From Pseudisothecium myosuroides (lineage: Eukaryota > Streptophyta > Bryopsida > Hypnales > Lembophyllaceae), in contig OX637288.1 of the NCBI GenBank assembly GCA_951799445.1, positions 48,685,288-48,749,287 of the forward strand: a stretch of DNA of 64,000 nt. The letters are read 5' to 3'. The translations under genes and the position numbers were made by a program. Under the pieces are notes generated by a model. That model searched no databases. It worked only from the letters and a program-made list of their open reading frames with translations, and was not told where the DNA came from. Of the stretch, positions 20,026 through 30,821 are shown in pieces. Within the stretch, counting starts at the first letter, position 1, and every line of letters begins with the position of its first letter.

Positions 20026-20170
20026 GGAAGACTGGGGAGGCTTTACCCCCGGGTACGAAAACAGACGTGTAACTTGTCCCCCCCCCCACACTTTTTGTTT
20101 TCAGAAAGTTAGGGGGGTCAAGTTACACATTTGTTTTTGTAACCGGGAGGGTAACACCTCCCGAGTCTCC
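20026..20170. mobile_element. Small fold-back MITE
   Basis: The left arm GGAAGACTGGGGAGGC... and right arm ...CCTCCCGAGTCTCC are inverted copies of about 60 bp. The words GTGTAACTTG and CAAGTTACAC and the C-run and G-run pair near the centre. Total length is 145 bp with no coding capacity. Confidence 0.65.
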
Positions 20171-20587
20171 TTGTGATGTTTTGTTTGTAAACATCTTGTG
20201 TAAGCAATACCTAATTTATTCTTAAGCTTTTGGGTCTAAATGTCTAGGTGTTGCATTTCTTACAATATTAATTATAAGTGCACACCTTATTGCCAGAGTC
20301 ACAAACAATGGACAAAGAGATTGGCAATAAGAAGAGAAGATTAAGTAAAAAAATTAGCTTTCCTAATTATAGATTTTGCCATTTTGCCATTTTGGTTAGC
20401 TACAAAAGGCTAGGTACAATAACCTAATCCAAACTCCAAGACTTTATTGTGGAAGATGCAATATGTTTCCTACAAGGTGTTGAATAAACATTTATGCATG
20501 GTTCTTATTATTAAACTATCGCCTCAGATTTTGCAAGTCAATGGATGGAATTTCTAAATTGTTATAAGTCCAAAAATCTGAGAATGG

Positions 20588-21183
20588 TAAGGTAGGAGGT
20601 TCTAAAAGTGGCGGTTCAAAAATCGCCCACCTCCTAAAATGTACACTACTTGTACATGTTGCTTTTTCATAGCCGTAAACCACTTGCAGGAAAACTTGCG
20701 TTCATTTCCTAGGCAGGTTCTGCCCCGTAATGCCCGATTTTGCGGGTTTGACCCCGTAATCGGGCATTACGGATTCTACATCCAATCTCAGATTCTCATC
20801 CTCGATTTCTCATCCTTCTGCTTGTGATTTACGTCCTGCAATGGCTCCTCGTTGTCGGGTGTTCTGGGAAATAACAAACCTCCTCGTCGGGCTCCGCCCT
20901 CCTTATCGGCCTGTTATTTCCCAAAACACCCTCCTCCTCAGGCATTGCCCTATACTTCATCAATGTACAAGCACTATACATTTTAGGAGGTGGGCAATTT
21001 TGGGGCCTTATGCCATTTCAACTTCAGAATTTCTTAACTAACTCCACAAAGCTTCAAAAAATATGAAACGACTTGGGTTAGATACCAATTCCTCTTGTCT
21101 TTCAAGGAAAATTTACTGAAAAATGTTTCAAGACATTTCACCTCCCCAAAATTAAATGAGTGATTTATGGACCTCGTAGCTTA
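20588..21183. mobile_element. MITE of the TA/AGGTAGGAGG family carrying a nested insertion
   Basis: The outer ends are TA-AGGTAGGAGG on the left and a decayed GACCTCGTAGCT-TA on the right. The interior matches 4842-5173 in inverse orientation, but after CATAGCC at about 20677 an unrelated segment of about 280 bp interrupts it before GTACA at about 20965. The resulting outer element is 596 bp, against 332 bp for the uninterrupted copy. Confidence 0.65.
20680..20960. mobile_element. Nested insertion with two strong hairpins
   Basis: The inserted segment holds two separate inverted repeats. CCGTAATGCCCGATT at 20725-20739 pairs perfectly with AATCGGGCATTACGG at 20758-20772. GGTGTTCTGGGAAATAACA at 20858-20876 pairs with TGTTATTTCCCAAAACACC at 20912-20930 with one mismatch. 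No transposase frame or clear terminal repeat is visible. Confidence 0.5.
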
Positions 21184-21512
21184 CTTACGGTATCTCTCTT
21201 GTTTGAATGACATTTTGCAATGAGAAATGTGTATAGGAATCTTCGAGATCTGACGGAGTTTCCAATTAAACTGGATCAGGAATGGCAGACTATGCAGGAA
21301 TTTGCAGTTTCGATTCCTGGCAGCTTGTTTGGGAAGAGTAGCAGCTAAGCTTGTAAGAGGTCACAGGTGGAAGGACAAAAGGACCTCCATTTTTTGAAAG
21401 AGCAAAGGATTGGGGTCAGTCCATGAGGCTTGAATTGTGGGAATTTTTTGAAAGTGGTTCCGCCCTCATGATCCTACCAACCTCTAAGAGAAGTCAACCC
21501 ATTTCTGACCAC

Positions 21513-21924
21513 TTAGAGCATCGCCACCCATTCACAGTCAAAACGGCTCGGGGAATGGGGTAGCCCGGGCGCGGAAGAAGCCGGGCCGCTTCCATCCGCC
21601 ACCCATTCACGGGAAAGAAGACATGCCAAAGGGAGTCAAACACAAACATTAATGCTTTGTCATTGTAAAGAACCAATCAACATGTGGGTTTATTAATAAC
21701 GTATAAGAAATAGCCCCAAAATCCAGAAATCCGACAAGATCTTGCAAAGTCAATGCAAGGCGGGTCGGGTGGCGGGGACGCTCTCCTACCGTTTGGAGAG
21801 AGAAATTTCCCGTGACTGGTCTCTTTTTGGAGCTTTCCCGTGAATGGGTGGCTCATTTTTTCCTCCCGGCCCCGCCCAAACCCCCGGCCGAGAGCTTGGC
21901 CGTGAATGGGTGGTGATGCTCTTA
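21513..21924. mobile_element. PIF/Harbinger-like (Tourist-type) MITE
   Basis: Target duplication TTA at 21513-21515 and 21922-21924 flanks inverted ends GAGCATCGCCACCCATTCAC and GTGAATGGGTGGTGATGCTC. GAGCATC ends with a TTA duplication are typical of PIF/Harbinger MITEs. The word CCACCCATTCACGG also recurs just inside each end (about 21598 and 21836 inverted), forming subterminal repeats. The interior is G+C-richer than the flanks and non-coding. Confidence 0.75.
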
Positions 21925-24826
21925 AGCAGTACACGTATCTGCATGGCTGGTTTCTTTAGCGGGGAAATTTTCCCATGTGCAAAAATAGAGTTTGGGAGGT
22001 TTCCATAATTTTTCAGATTTTTATTTTTCAAAACATAATCATAATGAGTTTTTTAGCTGAAGACTCCGTTCGACCCATATTGACCATATAGACCTTCCTA
22101 TTTTCGACCAAGGGTTCATCGCAAAATCCACCAAGGGTTGGTTGCAATGTTGAGAGTCTTGTAGTCAATCATAATCCACAATTGGAACCAAGCCATAATT
22201 GATCACTATTCATCTCTTCATGCATGGAAAGAAAGCATCCTACATGTCAGAATGGAGGGGGGTGATCAAGAATGGATTGCCACCCTTAAAGTAGAACTAC
22301 CTAAGTTCATTTACCCTCCATTTCTATGTCAAATAGCCAAATAGGTGTCTATTGATGTGTCACCAATATGAGCTCAAATCGTTGGCTTTGAATGGCTCTT
22401 ATTTTACAAATGGCACTTCATAGTTGTAAAGTACAAATCAAGCTTTAGTGAATGGTTTGGGGTCTTTCTCAAAGTGCTTCAAATATGCACATATTGAAGA
22501 CTTTGAAGTTTCTTCCTGGCTTGACTTTGAGAATTTGCAAAAAATACATAAATTCTTGAAAAAATAGTTACTTATTTTTTAATATTAATAATTTATATTT
22601 TTATACAGGGGAACAATCATGATACTTAATAGTGATTTTGACTCCATCTATATACATGAGTTTAAATGAAGACAACAAGTATAGATGTTTCAACACTATT
22701 CCTTGAAAGGCCATTAAGCCATTGACATGTTGAAGTGGCATGCAAACATGTTATTTCCATTGATTTGTTTGCTCAATGGCATTTTGGACAAAATTGTTAG
22801 ACATCATTTAAGATATTTATCAATTTTGAATGGATGAAATCTTCAAGGTTACATAAAAGTTTTGGCCAAAGTAATATGACATCCCCACATTGCCTGGATG
22901 AATGAGCATAAATTTGGATAAATAAATGATGTTTTATTCATAATCTGAATATTTTTGGATTTTAATAACTTCATCACTACAAGCAAGATTATAAGTTATA
23001 GGGCTTTGGAAAATTGAATTAAAACCTTTGGTGGTAAACTACCCCATTACGGGCAAAGTGACTATTCCAGTATGATATTAGAGTTAATCATAAAGTTCAT
23101 CCTCTATTTCTAAACAGATGTCAAATGAAGGTTTAACTCTCAAGGCCTAACAACTTTTTGACGATGAAGTTTTTTTTAAAGAATTGTCCCACTTTGATCT
23201 TTTTCGCACATAGATGTACTTGAAATTTTTTCATTTTAACCGTACAAAAGTAAAGAATACTTGTCTAGTATGCATGGAATTAATTGTAGAAAATAATGAC
23301 CGTTGGATTTTTTGATTATAACAATTTTGGATGATTAACTTTATAGGCAAAAAATACAATTTTGGGAGAAGAAAAATTATAAAAAGGTGAATAGTACTTT
23401 CATACCACCACCCAAAAAATTTCATTGGAATTTACAATAAAAAATTAAGTATTTTAAACTTTTAAAAATAAAAAATAACAAAACTCTCTCAAATTTGTAT
23501 ACATTTTCAAACAGAAGGAGTAGAAAGTCAAAAATGACCAAATTTGGTCCTATAAAAATTTTAAAATTTTATGTATGCATCAATTTTTAAAATTTAACAA
23601 TTAATATTATTAATATATTTTTTGGAACATCTTCAAAAAAATTGGAATCATGCTAATTATTTAGTGTTCTTAATTACACCAGATTGAACCTTATATTTTA
23701 AAATTGCTAAAAATACAAATTTAAAATTTCTTCTCAAGACCCAATTTTATTGTGCAAAGTGAAGACTATAAGTGTCTATAAGAATGTTTTTTCCATCCCT
23801 ACTATTCCTTTCATTAGAAAAAATTATGATTGCCTCCATTTTCTATTAGACCATATTTCCTAAATAAATTTTTAAATACTTCCTACATTGAAATTTTGAA
23901 AATTAGAAAATGCAACAAGTATGTCAACTTGTTACTTTACAAGACCCCAGTTTACAAAATGTTGAGATTTATTTCAGTCTACCGAGAACTAGCCATTGAA
24001 AATTTGAAGAAGATACATTGGGTCCTTTTAGTCCTTGAGGAGTTAACTAAGAATAGTACAAAAAAATACAACACCAAATTCCATTAGACCCCAGTTTTGT
24101 GCTCCAAGGAATTTTGTCCTATGTTATTTCCAAACTTTGGTTCATGGTCCTGCATTGCACACATTTAATTATGATTAATCCTATTGCTGTCTAAAAAATG
24201 TGGGAATAAATTTTAGTAGAGACAAGCTCTAAGAAATAATATTACAATTGAAATAATAATTTTTGGACCATGTGATTTTTTTAGAATTTATAGAAGGGGG
24301 CTTCCTTTGGCATCCCATTTCAACAGTAGATATGTCTGACAACATCAGAGAAATTATAGCTATTGTAGGGCTTCAACCAACCTATATTGAAATTAATACA
24401 TCCCAATCTAATCCATAATGACCTCAATACCAACTACCTACTTCTATTGTCAAATGAATTTATTTGCATTGATTTGACGATAACTTAGAGTGAATTAATG
24501 AAAGTGTGTTATAAAGACATAGAAACCGCCATTTTGGATACATATTATCCGCATTTTGTATAATCAATTGTCTAAAATAAGAAATCAATTCCTTCATTTG
24601 TATTTTACGTTTTCCAAACAACATTAAATAGAGCTTTATCTAGATGTTTGGTGAATGGAAGTTTGGATTGGAATGGGGTAATTACCTTAAATCCCTTTTG
24701 TTATCAGCAAATGATTTTGGTATGCAAAAAAATTCATAGAAATATCTCCACATCCCATCTTTTTGTTGAAACTGCTATAGATTAACAAATGAAAGTTTGG
24801 GCATGTTGTCATAAATTTAATCCCCA
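21925..24826. other. AT-rich intergenic tract
   Basis: I see no gene over 2.9 kb. The sequence is AT-rich with many short A or T runs and probably consists of decayed repeats. None of the small open frames has recognisable features. Confidence 0.4.
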
Positions 24827-25155
24827 TATAGTAGAACCTCTCTAAACTGATCGGGCCAAGACTGCCTGACAAGATTGGTTTAGAGAGGTTGATTGCTTTA
24901 GAAAGGGTTTGCACTACATAGGAAGGTGCAGTAGGGGGACATGTGCCACATTTTTCGGAAGCATCATGACCAAGAAGCTTGTTGAAAAGAATATTTTACC
25001 TCTTTTTGACAAGGTTTAGGTCCACCACAATTCCTTGGTAGGCTCTCATTTATTGCTACAACTTATTTTATTCCCAAAGCTGCGACTGCTCGGCCCTATT
25101 TGTTTATAGAGGTTTATCGGCTTTGAGAGGATCGACTTAGGGAGGTTTTATTGTA
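24827..25155. mobile_element. Emigrant/pogo-like MITE
   Basis: The left end TA-TAGTAGAACCTCTCTAAACTGATC and the inverted right end TACAATAAAACCTCCCTAAGTCGATC (minus strand) match the CAGTAGAACCTCTATAAATT type known for plant pogo/Lemi1-derived Emigrant MITEs, with TA target sites. Length is 329 bp with no open frame. It abuts and probably truncates the TTAA-family repeat that follows. Confidence 0.7.
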
Positions 25156-26024
25156 GTTTCACACATCTTTTGGGGAATAAAATGGATTTTGGGCAGGCTC
25201 CTACGGTTTCAATATTTGTCATAATTTTTTGGAAATTTTAATAAAGATAAAAAAACACATTAGCTTTTATTTCAATCAATGCTTGGGATCAAAAGTTATG
25301 GCACAATAAGTCTATATTTTAGTTTGGTGGGCAGGAAAAAAAAACTCACAAAAACTTCAAAAAAACTTCTTAAAAATTCGTTTCTTATAGATTATATTTT
25401 TATCCATGTGGAAAACTTTGATTCATTCCATTTGGATTTGTTACGAGAAAGTTATGGACAAAGCATCTTCTTAAAAAAATAACTTGTAGGATTCATTTTT
25501 GAGCTCAATTTTCAAAATTAAAAAAGAAAAAGTTTCACAAAGTTAAGATATCTTACTAGAACAATCTCATTGTTGACATTAGTGTGTTTCAATTCCATCT
25601 TACAATTTTGTTTTCCCTTCAATCTTAAACCTACTTCTATTTAACAATTATTTAATGAGTGAAAATTAAGTGCATGTTTTTTAAAAAAAAAATCCTAGAC
25701 TCTCAACTCAATTCTTCAACATAAACAAATAGAAATTCAACATCAGTAGAGCAAAAATTTTAAGTTAAGAAGGTTCAAAGCCAAAAAATCTAGTCGAGCA
25801 AAGCATAGAAAAATTTGTTTTCTTCACTTTAAATGCAAATATCTAGCAATATAAAAAGTCAAAGTTTATGAAATTTCTTCCATACATTTTTGCACTAATC
25901 TAGTACAATATCCTATTGTTAGATATGCAAAAAAACATTTAAAAAGTTTTTTGCTCTTTACAATAGAAATAGCAGTTTTGAGTGGTTTTCGATGGAAAAA
26001 AGGCCTTGGGACTTTAGGGATTAA
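25156..26024 (+). mobile_element. Copy of the ~0.9 kb TTAA-bounded repeat, left end missing
   Basis: This copy shares ordered words with 52128-53039 and 60782-61712: CATAGATTATATTTTTGTC/TATCC, ATTCATTTGGAT, GAGAAAGTTATGGACA, AATAACTTGTAGGATTCATTT, TAGAACAATCTCA, and the end GGCCTTGGGACTTTAGGGATTAA. The left end is lost next to the Emigrant-like MITE. Confidence 0.6.
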
Positions 26025-27168
26025 TAAACTACAATATTTGACTTCTATAACTTATTTCAGAAAATGTGAATCTCAGTGAAGTGAATAATTATCATTACAA
26101 ATAGTTACATATCAAAACTGAGTATGCACAATTGTGGAAATTATTTTACTATTAAAGTTTCAATATTACAAATATTAATATTTTGCTATAAAAATTGAAA
26201 TTTGATATTATTTGTTAAGATTGAAAACTACATAGCATTGTACTTTGCAAAGAAGTGCGCTTTTTTATCTCATATTTCACTTTATATGCTAAAAACAAAT
26301 TTGGCTATTTTTTTCAATTTTTGTTTTTACCAAATTGACCTTGGTTTTTTATACAATTAGAAACCCAAAATGGATTAACCTAATGTTTACAAAAATTACA
26401 AATTTTAGATTAAAAAATCTAAAATGGTTGTTTATACTAGATTATTCCATTTGAAATTTTGAGTTTAATACTATTTGAAAAAAAATAAAAATTTAAAGAC
26501 AAAGTGAAATTTTGAAACAATTTATTTTGTCTATAAAATTTCCAAGCCCCAAATGGCCTTCTTAGTTCTCTAGGGATTAAGAATCTGTTTATTTGACATC
26601 CAACCTTATTTTCTACTTGGATATGTACGCAAATCTTGTAATTATTATAATATTTCCAATAAAATATATAAAATTATTGAAATACCTATTGTATGGTGTG
26701 AGTAAGACAAATAGATTACATATTTGGTATTCTTCATTGAAGACATTTGGTGTTCTATTTATGTTAAAAAAAATAATAATGAATTCTAGGTGCTAAAAAT
26801 TATAATTATAAAAAATTATACGAAACAATAAATTTTAACTTTAGAAGAAATCTCTCATATTGGATGACACTTTTGCACTAGTTTTAATGAAAATTTATCT
26901 AGATTTTGATGAAATTGCATCCAAATTTGAATAAAACAGTGTTAAAGTTCATACAAAACATCATTTAATAATGGAATATTCTTCTAGTAAAATCTTCCAT
27001 TGTCCTTATGAATATGCATTAATTTATAAAATAGAAATTTATCTAAATATAATTTAGATAGAAAAAGGTTTGGATAAATAGTATACAATGAAGTGTGATT
27101 ATTATAATTGTTCACATTACAAATTATGATCTTATACAATAAATTAAGTTTTCTATACAATAGGGCAC
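26025..27168. other. AT-rich intergenic tract
   Basis: No gene is recognised. A decayed relative of the TTAA-bounded family may end near 26580, where CTCTAGGGATTAAG occurs. Confidence 0.35.
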
Positions 27169-27311
27169 TGATACGATGAATTTTGGCATCATCATCAACT
27201 TTTCATCCTTTTTTGTGCCTACGTGCATTCTCCAAGCTATTTGTCTGGTTAGTACCCGTCAAGTTGTTACAAATTCTTGGCATATCAGGCAGTTTGCCAT
27301 CTTCATGGTCA
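27169..27311 (+). repeat. LTR 5' fragment (direct copy)
   Basis: The segment TGATACGATGAATTTTGGC... to CTTCATGGTCA matches the first 143 bp of the LTR at 30470, with about ten differences. Identity stops abruptly where inverted RT sequence begins. Confidence 0.75.
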
Positions 27312-27481
27312 GATTGGATAAATACAATAAAATCGTCGAGATAAACAAAAATGAATTGGCTGATATAAGGACCAAAAAATTTTAGCAGCACCCTTTGAAA
27401 TGTGCCTAAGCCGAAAGGCATCCTTAAATAACCCCTAAAGGAATTTTTTTTTTGGCAATATAGTGATTTGGGGCAGCTCAC
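27312..27481 (-). pseudogene. Ty3/gypsy reverse transcriptase fragment, inverted
   Basis: On the minus strand the frame reads FRGYLRMPFGLGTFQRV followed by YLDDFIVF, i.e. RT motif B (MPFGL) and the catalytic YLDD box. Only the palm core is left. The orientation is opposite to the RNase H and integrase to its right. Confidence 0.75.
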
Positions 27482-27727
27482 TACGAATGGAGTTTTTATT
27501 TTTTTTCTTTGAAAATTTTACACAACATGTGCCTGAGGAGTAGCTTTAAGGCCCAACAATTTTCGTAACTTTTGACTACATAGTTAAAAAGTTATTGCAT
27601 GATATGTGATTTTCTTTGAACTTTGGGCAGCCCAGGTGGCTCCAAAAATTTCTTTAAAAATGACTTTTAAAAAAATAAAAATTTGAAATTGGTTTTTTAA
27701 ATTTAATTACACATGGGAAGCTTTGAA

Positions 27728-28022
27728 TCATTCAATTTTGTTCAATGAGTCAAAAGTTATGAGGAGTTTAAGTTTGTGGGTAGGTATGGAGTCTTTGAAA
27801 ACTCCCCGCTCCCCGTAGCATATCTCTCTTTCCAATTGGTCCACAAAATATACATCCAAATACTTGTGAATCCCTTTTCTCCTCCCTATTATCCTCATTC
27901 TGACTTTCGGATGTTTGAGTTGCGACTTCAATCGTTCTTCTTTTGAATTGTGAAACTCCGTTTTCTTTACGTATGTTTAACGTTCTATGCTCCCGCAAGT
28001 CCATAGGTCGATTAGCTTGCAA
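27728..28022 (-). pseudogene. Possible gag-derived frames, inverted
   Basis: Two overlapping minus-strand frames (84 and 67 codons) lie between the inverted RT fragment and the inverted LTR, where gag would be expected. They are rich in basic and acidic residues but show no CCHC zinc knuckle, so the assignment rests on position only. Confidence 0.3.
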
Positions 28023-28080
28023 AATTCATTATTTATTGATACTCTCGGCTCTCATCCTTTAATAAGTTCTCTAAAAAAAA

Positions 28081-28320
28081 TTGAGGTCTTGGCAACGGAA
28101 CCAGATGAAAACTAAGAAAAAACCAACACAAAAATCTGAATGCCTTCACGAAACTGTAATTTTAACTATTTATTTATTGATCAGATCTGGTACAAGTTTC
28201 AATCTAAGTTTGCCTGATTTTGTTCTTGATGTCACTTGTCTTTTTTCCCCCCAAAAAAACTTGTTTTGGCTCTTGACTAAACTCGTTCTTATCCTCCTGT
28301 AAATATTAATCTATGGTGAC
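28081..28320 (-). repeat. Inverted 5' LTR fragment with primer-binding site
   Basis: From 28106 to about 28310 the sequence is the reverse complement of the LTR's 3' part at 30610-30821 (shared words CTTAGTTTTCA, CAGATCTGATCAATAAATAAAT, GAGGATAAGAACGAG). Immediately outside the LTR edge, on the minus strand, is TGGTTCCGTTGCCAAGACC, which resembles a tRNA-Asp primer-binding site of plant gypsy elements (usual TGGCGCCGTTGCCGGGG) with changes. Confidence 0.65.
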
Positions 28321-28440
28321 CGTATCAGTCATGTGCAACAAGTTAAAGTTGCATTTTAGAAATTACATGAATATGGATGTTTATTATCCCCCAAGAAATG
28401 TAGGGGCAGTTTTGAGGAAGGTCCGCTTCTCGGGCATACA

Positions 28441-29136
28441 GTGTTCAGCGGGGGCATGTGTGTGGATCTCGACAAAGTGAAATGGATAAAAGAAATGACT
28501 CAGCCTATCTTGCACAAACAGGTCGCTAAACTCTGGAGAACTACGATTTATCAAAATTGTTTTATACCGAATTTGGCAGGCATTGGACGTCCCATAAGCA
28601 CGCTGACCAATAAAACTGTTCCTTTCGTCTGGAGCGACCAGTGTGAGCAAGCATTTTCATATATCAAAGAAAGATTGGCAAGTGATCCAATAGTTAGAAA
28701 TCCCATACAGGACAAGCAGTTCATTATAAATCCATCCGCCACGGAATATGCTGTTGCAGCTATGCTACTCCAAAACGAAGAGGCCAAAAGGGCTCACCCT
28801 ATATACTACGCGAGCAGGCTAATGACCTTGTGCGAACAAAAATATGTTCTTCTCGAAAAGCTGGGAATAGCTCTATTATTTGCCTGTACGAAATTTCAAC
28901 ATTACTTGCTTTCGAGCAACCAGTCAACCTTGGTGCAAAGTGACATGGAAGGATTAAAACAGCTATTGCAACAAAAAGATCCAGAAGGATGTGCTGCGAG
29001 ATTAATGGCTGCTTTACAATCTTACGACCTAGATATCAAAGCAGTAAAAGGTACCAAAGCAACTCATGCAGGATTACTTTTAGAATTGAGACACCCGCCT
29101 AGGAGCAAATCTAGAGAACTTTTAGACGACCCATAA
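28441..29136 (+). pseudogene. Ty3/gypsy RT C-terminus and RNase H
   Basis: The 231-codon frame begins in the RT thumb (KVKWIKEM; YQNCFIPNLAGIGRPIS) and continues into the RT-RNase H linker typical of gypsy elements (FVWSDQCEQAF). RNase H follows (PIYYASRLMT, LEKLGIALLFA). The frame ends in a stop at 29134-29136. The upstream catalytic RT part is absent in this orientation. Confidence 0.8.
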
Positions 29137-29247
29137 TGTTATCTTCTTACCAACGAACTTGATATAAATGATATTTGGTATGCGAATATCATCAAGTACC
29201 TGAAAGACCTCTCTTTACCTATCAATTCAACGCCTTAACAACGACGG

Positions 29248-30429
29248 ATGATTCGCAGGCAATGTCAAATGTATACGCTAATCGGTGAAGAACTCTACTG
29301 CATTGGCAAGGACGGAGTTCTCGGGAGAGCAATAAATGCTGAAGAAGCTAAAAGGGCACTCGAATATTGTCATGATGGGACTTGCGGAGGTTGTTTTGCT
29401 ACCAACATCACAACAAGGAAAATTTTATAGTCTGGATTGTACTGGCCAACCCTCCACGCTAACTATAATCAATTTTGCCGCAGCAGCATACGTTGCCAAT
29501 TATTCAGCAAGCGAACTATTACATACTCAGAACTTCATCCTATATATCCTACAAGGGATTTTGAAAAGTGGGGAGTAGACTTTGTTGGTCCACTCCCACT
29601 TACCGCTAAGAAGAATGAATATCTGATTGTTGTAACAGCTTACCTATCCAAGTGGGCGGAAGCGGCTCCAGTTCGAAAATGCAATAAGAAGACATCAACT
29701 GAATTTATATTTAATCAAATCATTTGCAGATACGGATGCCCTTTGGAAATCGTCACAGACCAAGGTACGTACTTTGTAAATGATTTGGTGGAAGAGTTAC
29801 TTTCAAAAATGTCAGTGAAACATAGACAAGCTAGCCCTTATTACCCACAAGCTAACAGATTAGTAGAATGAACTAATGGCATACTCGTGGGAATTATAGG
29901 CAAAGTGGTCTTAGACAAACGTTTAGAGTGGGATTTTCATGTACGTGAGGCCATGTGGTTATATTGAACTGCTTTCAAGACATCCATTGATTTTACGCCA
30001 TTCCAGTTAGCTTTTGGATACAAAGCATTACTTCCGATTGAATTAGAGTTGACTTCTCTGTGCATTGCAATTTGACATGATCTGGGAGAAAAAGAGTCAG
30101 TTCAAGCACGAGTGGACATACTCGAGCAACTTGACGAATCTCGACGCCAGGCTCTCCAAGTTTATGAAGCGGTTCAAAACAGACGGAAAAGTAAACATGA
30201 TAGATGCAAGATAACGATCAAGTTTCAACGAGGAGATTTGGTTATGCTGATTGATCATTGGTTGATCAAACAACACGGATAGAAATTCAGACCAAAATGG
30301 CAAGGTCCATATGTTATACATCGCGCCTTTGTCAATGGTTCTTACGAACTCAGCCTACCTGAGGGAGAAATCATGAAGAAAATTTACAATGACTCCAAGC
30401 TTAAACCATTCATCGAACAAGAGCATTAG
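29248..30429 (+). pseudogene. Ty3/gypsy integrase, broken by stops and a frame change
   Basis: A degraded HHCC zinc region (EYCHDGTCGG) comes first in one frame, then the core continues in another frame at 29437-29871. Core motifs are GVDFVGPL with the first catalytic Asp, VTDQGTYF with the second, and LVE with the catalytic Glu, directly followed by a TGA at 29869-29871. Beyond the stop the C-terminal GPY-like segment continues (KWQGPYVIHR) with further stops, ending KLKPFIEQEH at 30427. Confidence 0.8.
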
Positions 30430-30469
30430 TTTCTGTCCGCTAGCGCTGTGACAAAAACTAGGGAGGAGA

Positions 30470-30821
30470 TGATACAATGAATTTTGGCATCATCATCAAC
30501 TTTTCATCCTTCCTCGTGCCTACGTGCATTCTCCAAGCTATCTGTCTGGTTAGTACCCGTCAACTTGTTACAAATTCTTGGCATATCAGGCAGTTTGCCA
30601 TCTTCATGGTCAAATTACTATAGTAGTTAGTATTCACAAGAGGATAAGAACGAGGGTAGTCAAAGAGGGTTTTTTGGGAGGAGGAAGACAGGTGACATCG
30701 AGAACAAAATCAGGGAGACTTAGATTGAAACTTGTACCAGATCTGATCAATAAATAAATGGTTAAAGTTACAGTTTTGTGAAGGCATTGAGATTTTTGTG
30801 TTGACTTTTTCTTAGTTTTCA
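30470..30821 (+). repeat. 3' LTR of the gypsy element with adjacent polypurine tract
   Basis: The LTR starts TGATACAATG after the purine tract AAAACTAGGGAGGAGA (30454-30469) and ends CTTAGTTTTCA, giving 352 bp with canonical TG...CA ends. The inverted 5' copy at 28106-28310 defines the same CA end. Confidence 0.7.

Larger units (their letters stand above)
27169..30821. mobile_element. Rearranged Ty3/gypsy LTR retrotransposon
   Basis: The region contains LTR, primer-binding, RT, RNase H and integrase sequence of a Ty3/gypsy element, but not in normal order. The plus-strand half (28441-30469) holds RT-end, RNase H and integrase followed by a polypurine tract and a 3' LTR. The left half (27312-28320) is inverted: it holds the catalytic core of RT, gag-like frames, a primer-binding site and a 5' LTR fragment, all on the minus strand. 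A second short direct copy of the LTR start sits at 27169-27311. Several stops break the frames, so the element is dead. Confidence 0.75.

Noticed and set aside
22060..22300. Possible retrotransposon polymerase remnant
   Set aside because: A few codons on the minus strand recall pol sequence, but no motif is complete and stops are frequent, so I could not support a call.
28081..28302. 73-codon frame in the inverted LTR (and its counterpart at 30634-30825)
   Set aside because: Both are translations of the same LTR sequence, not genes.
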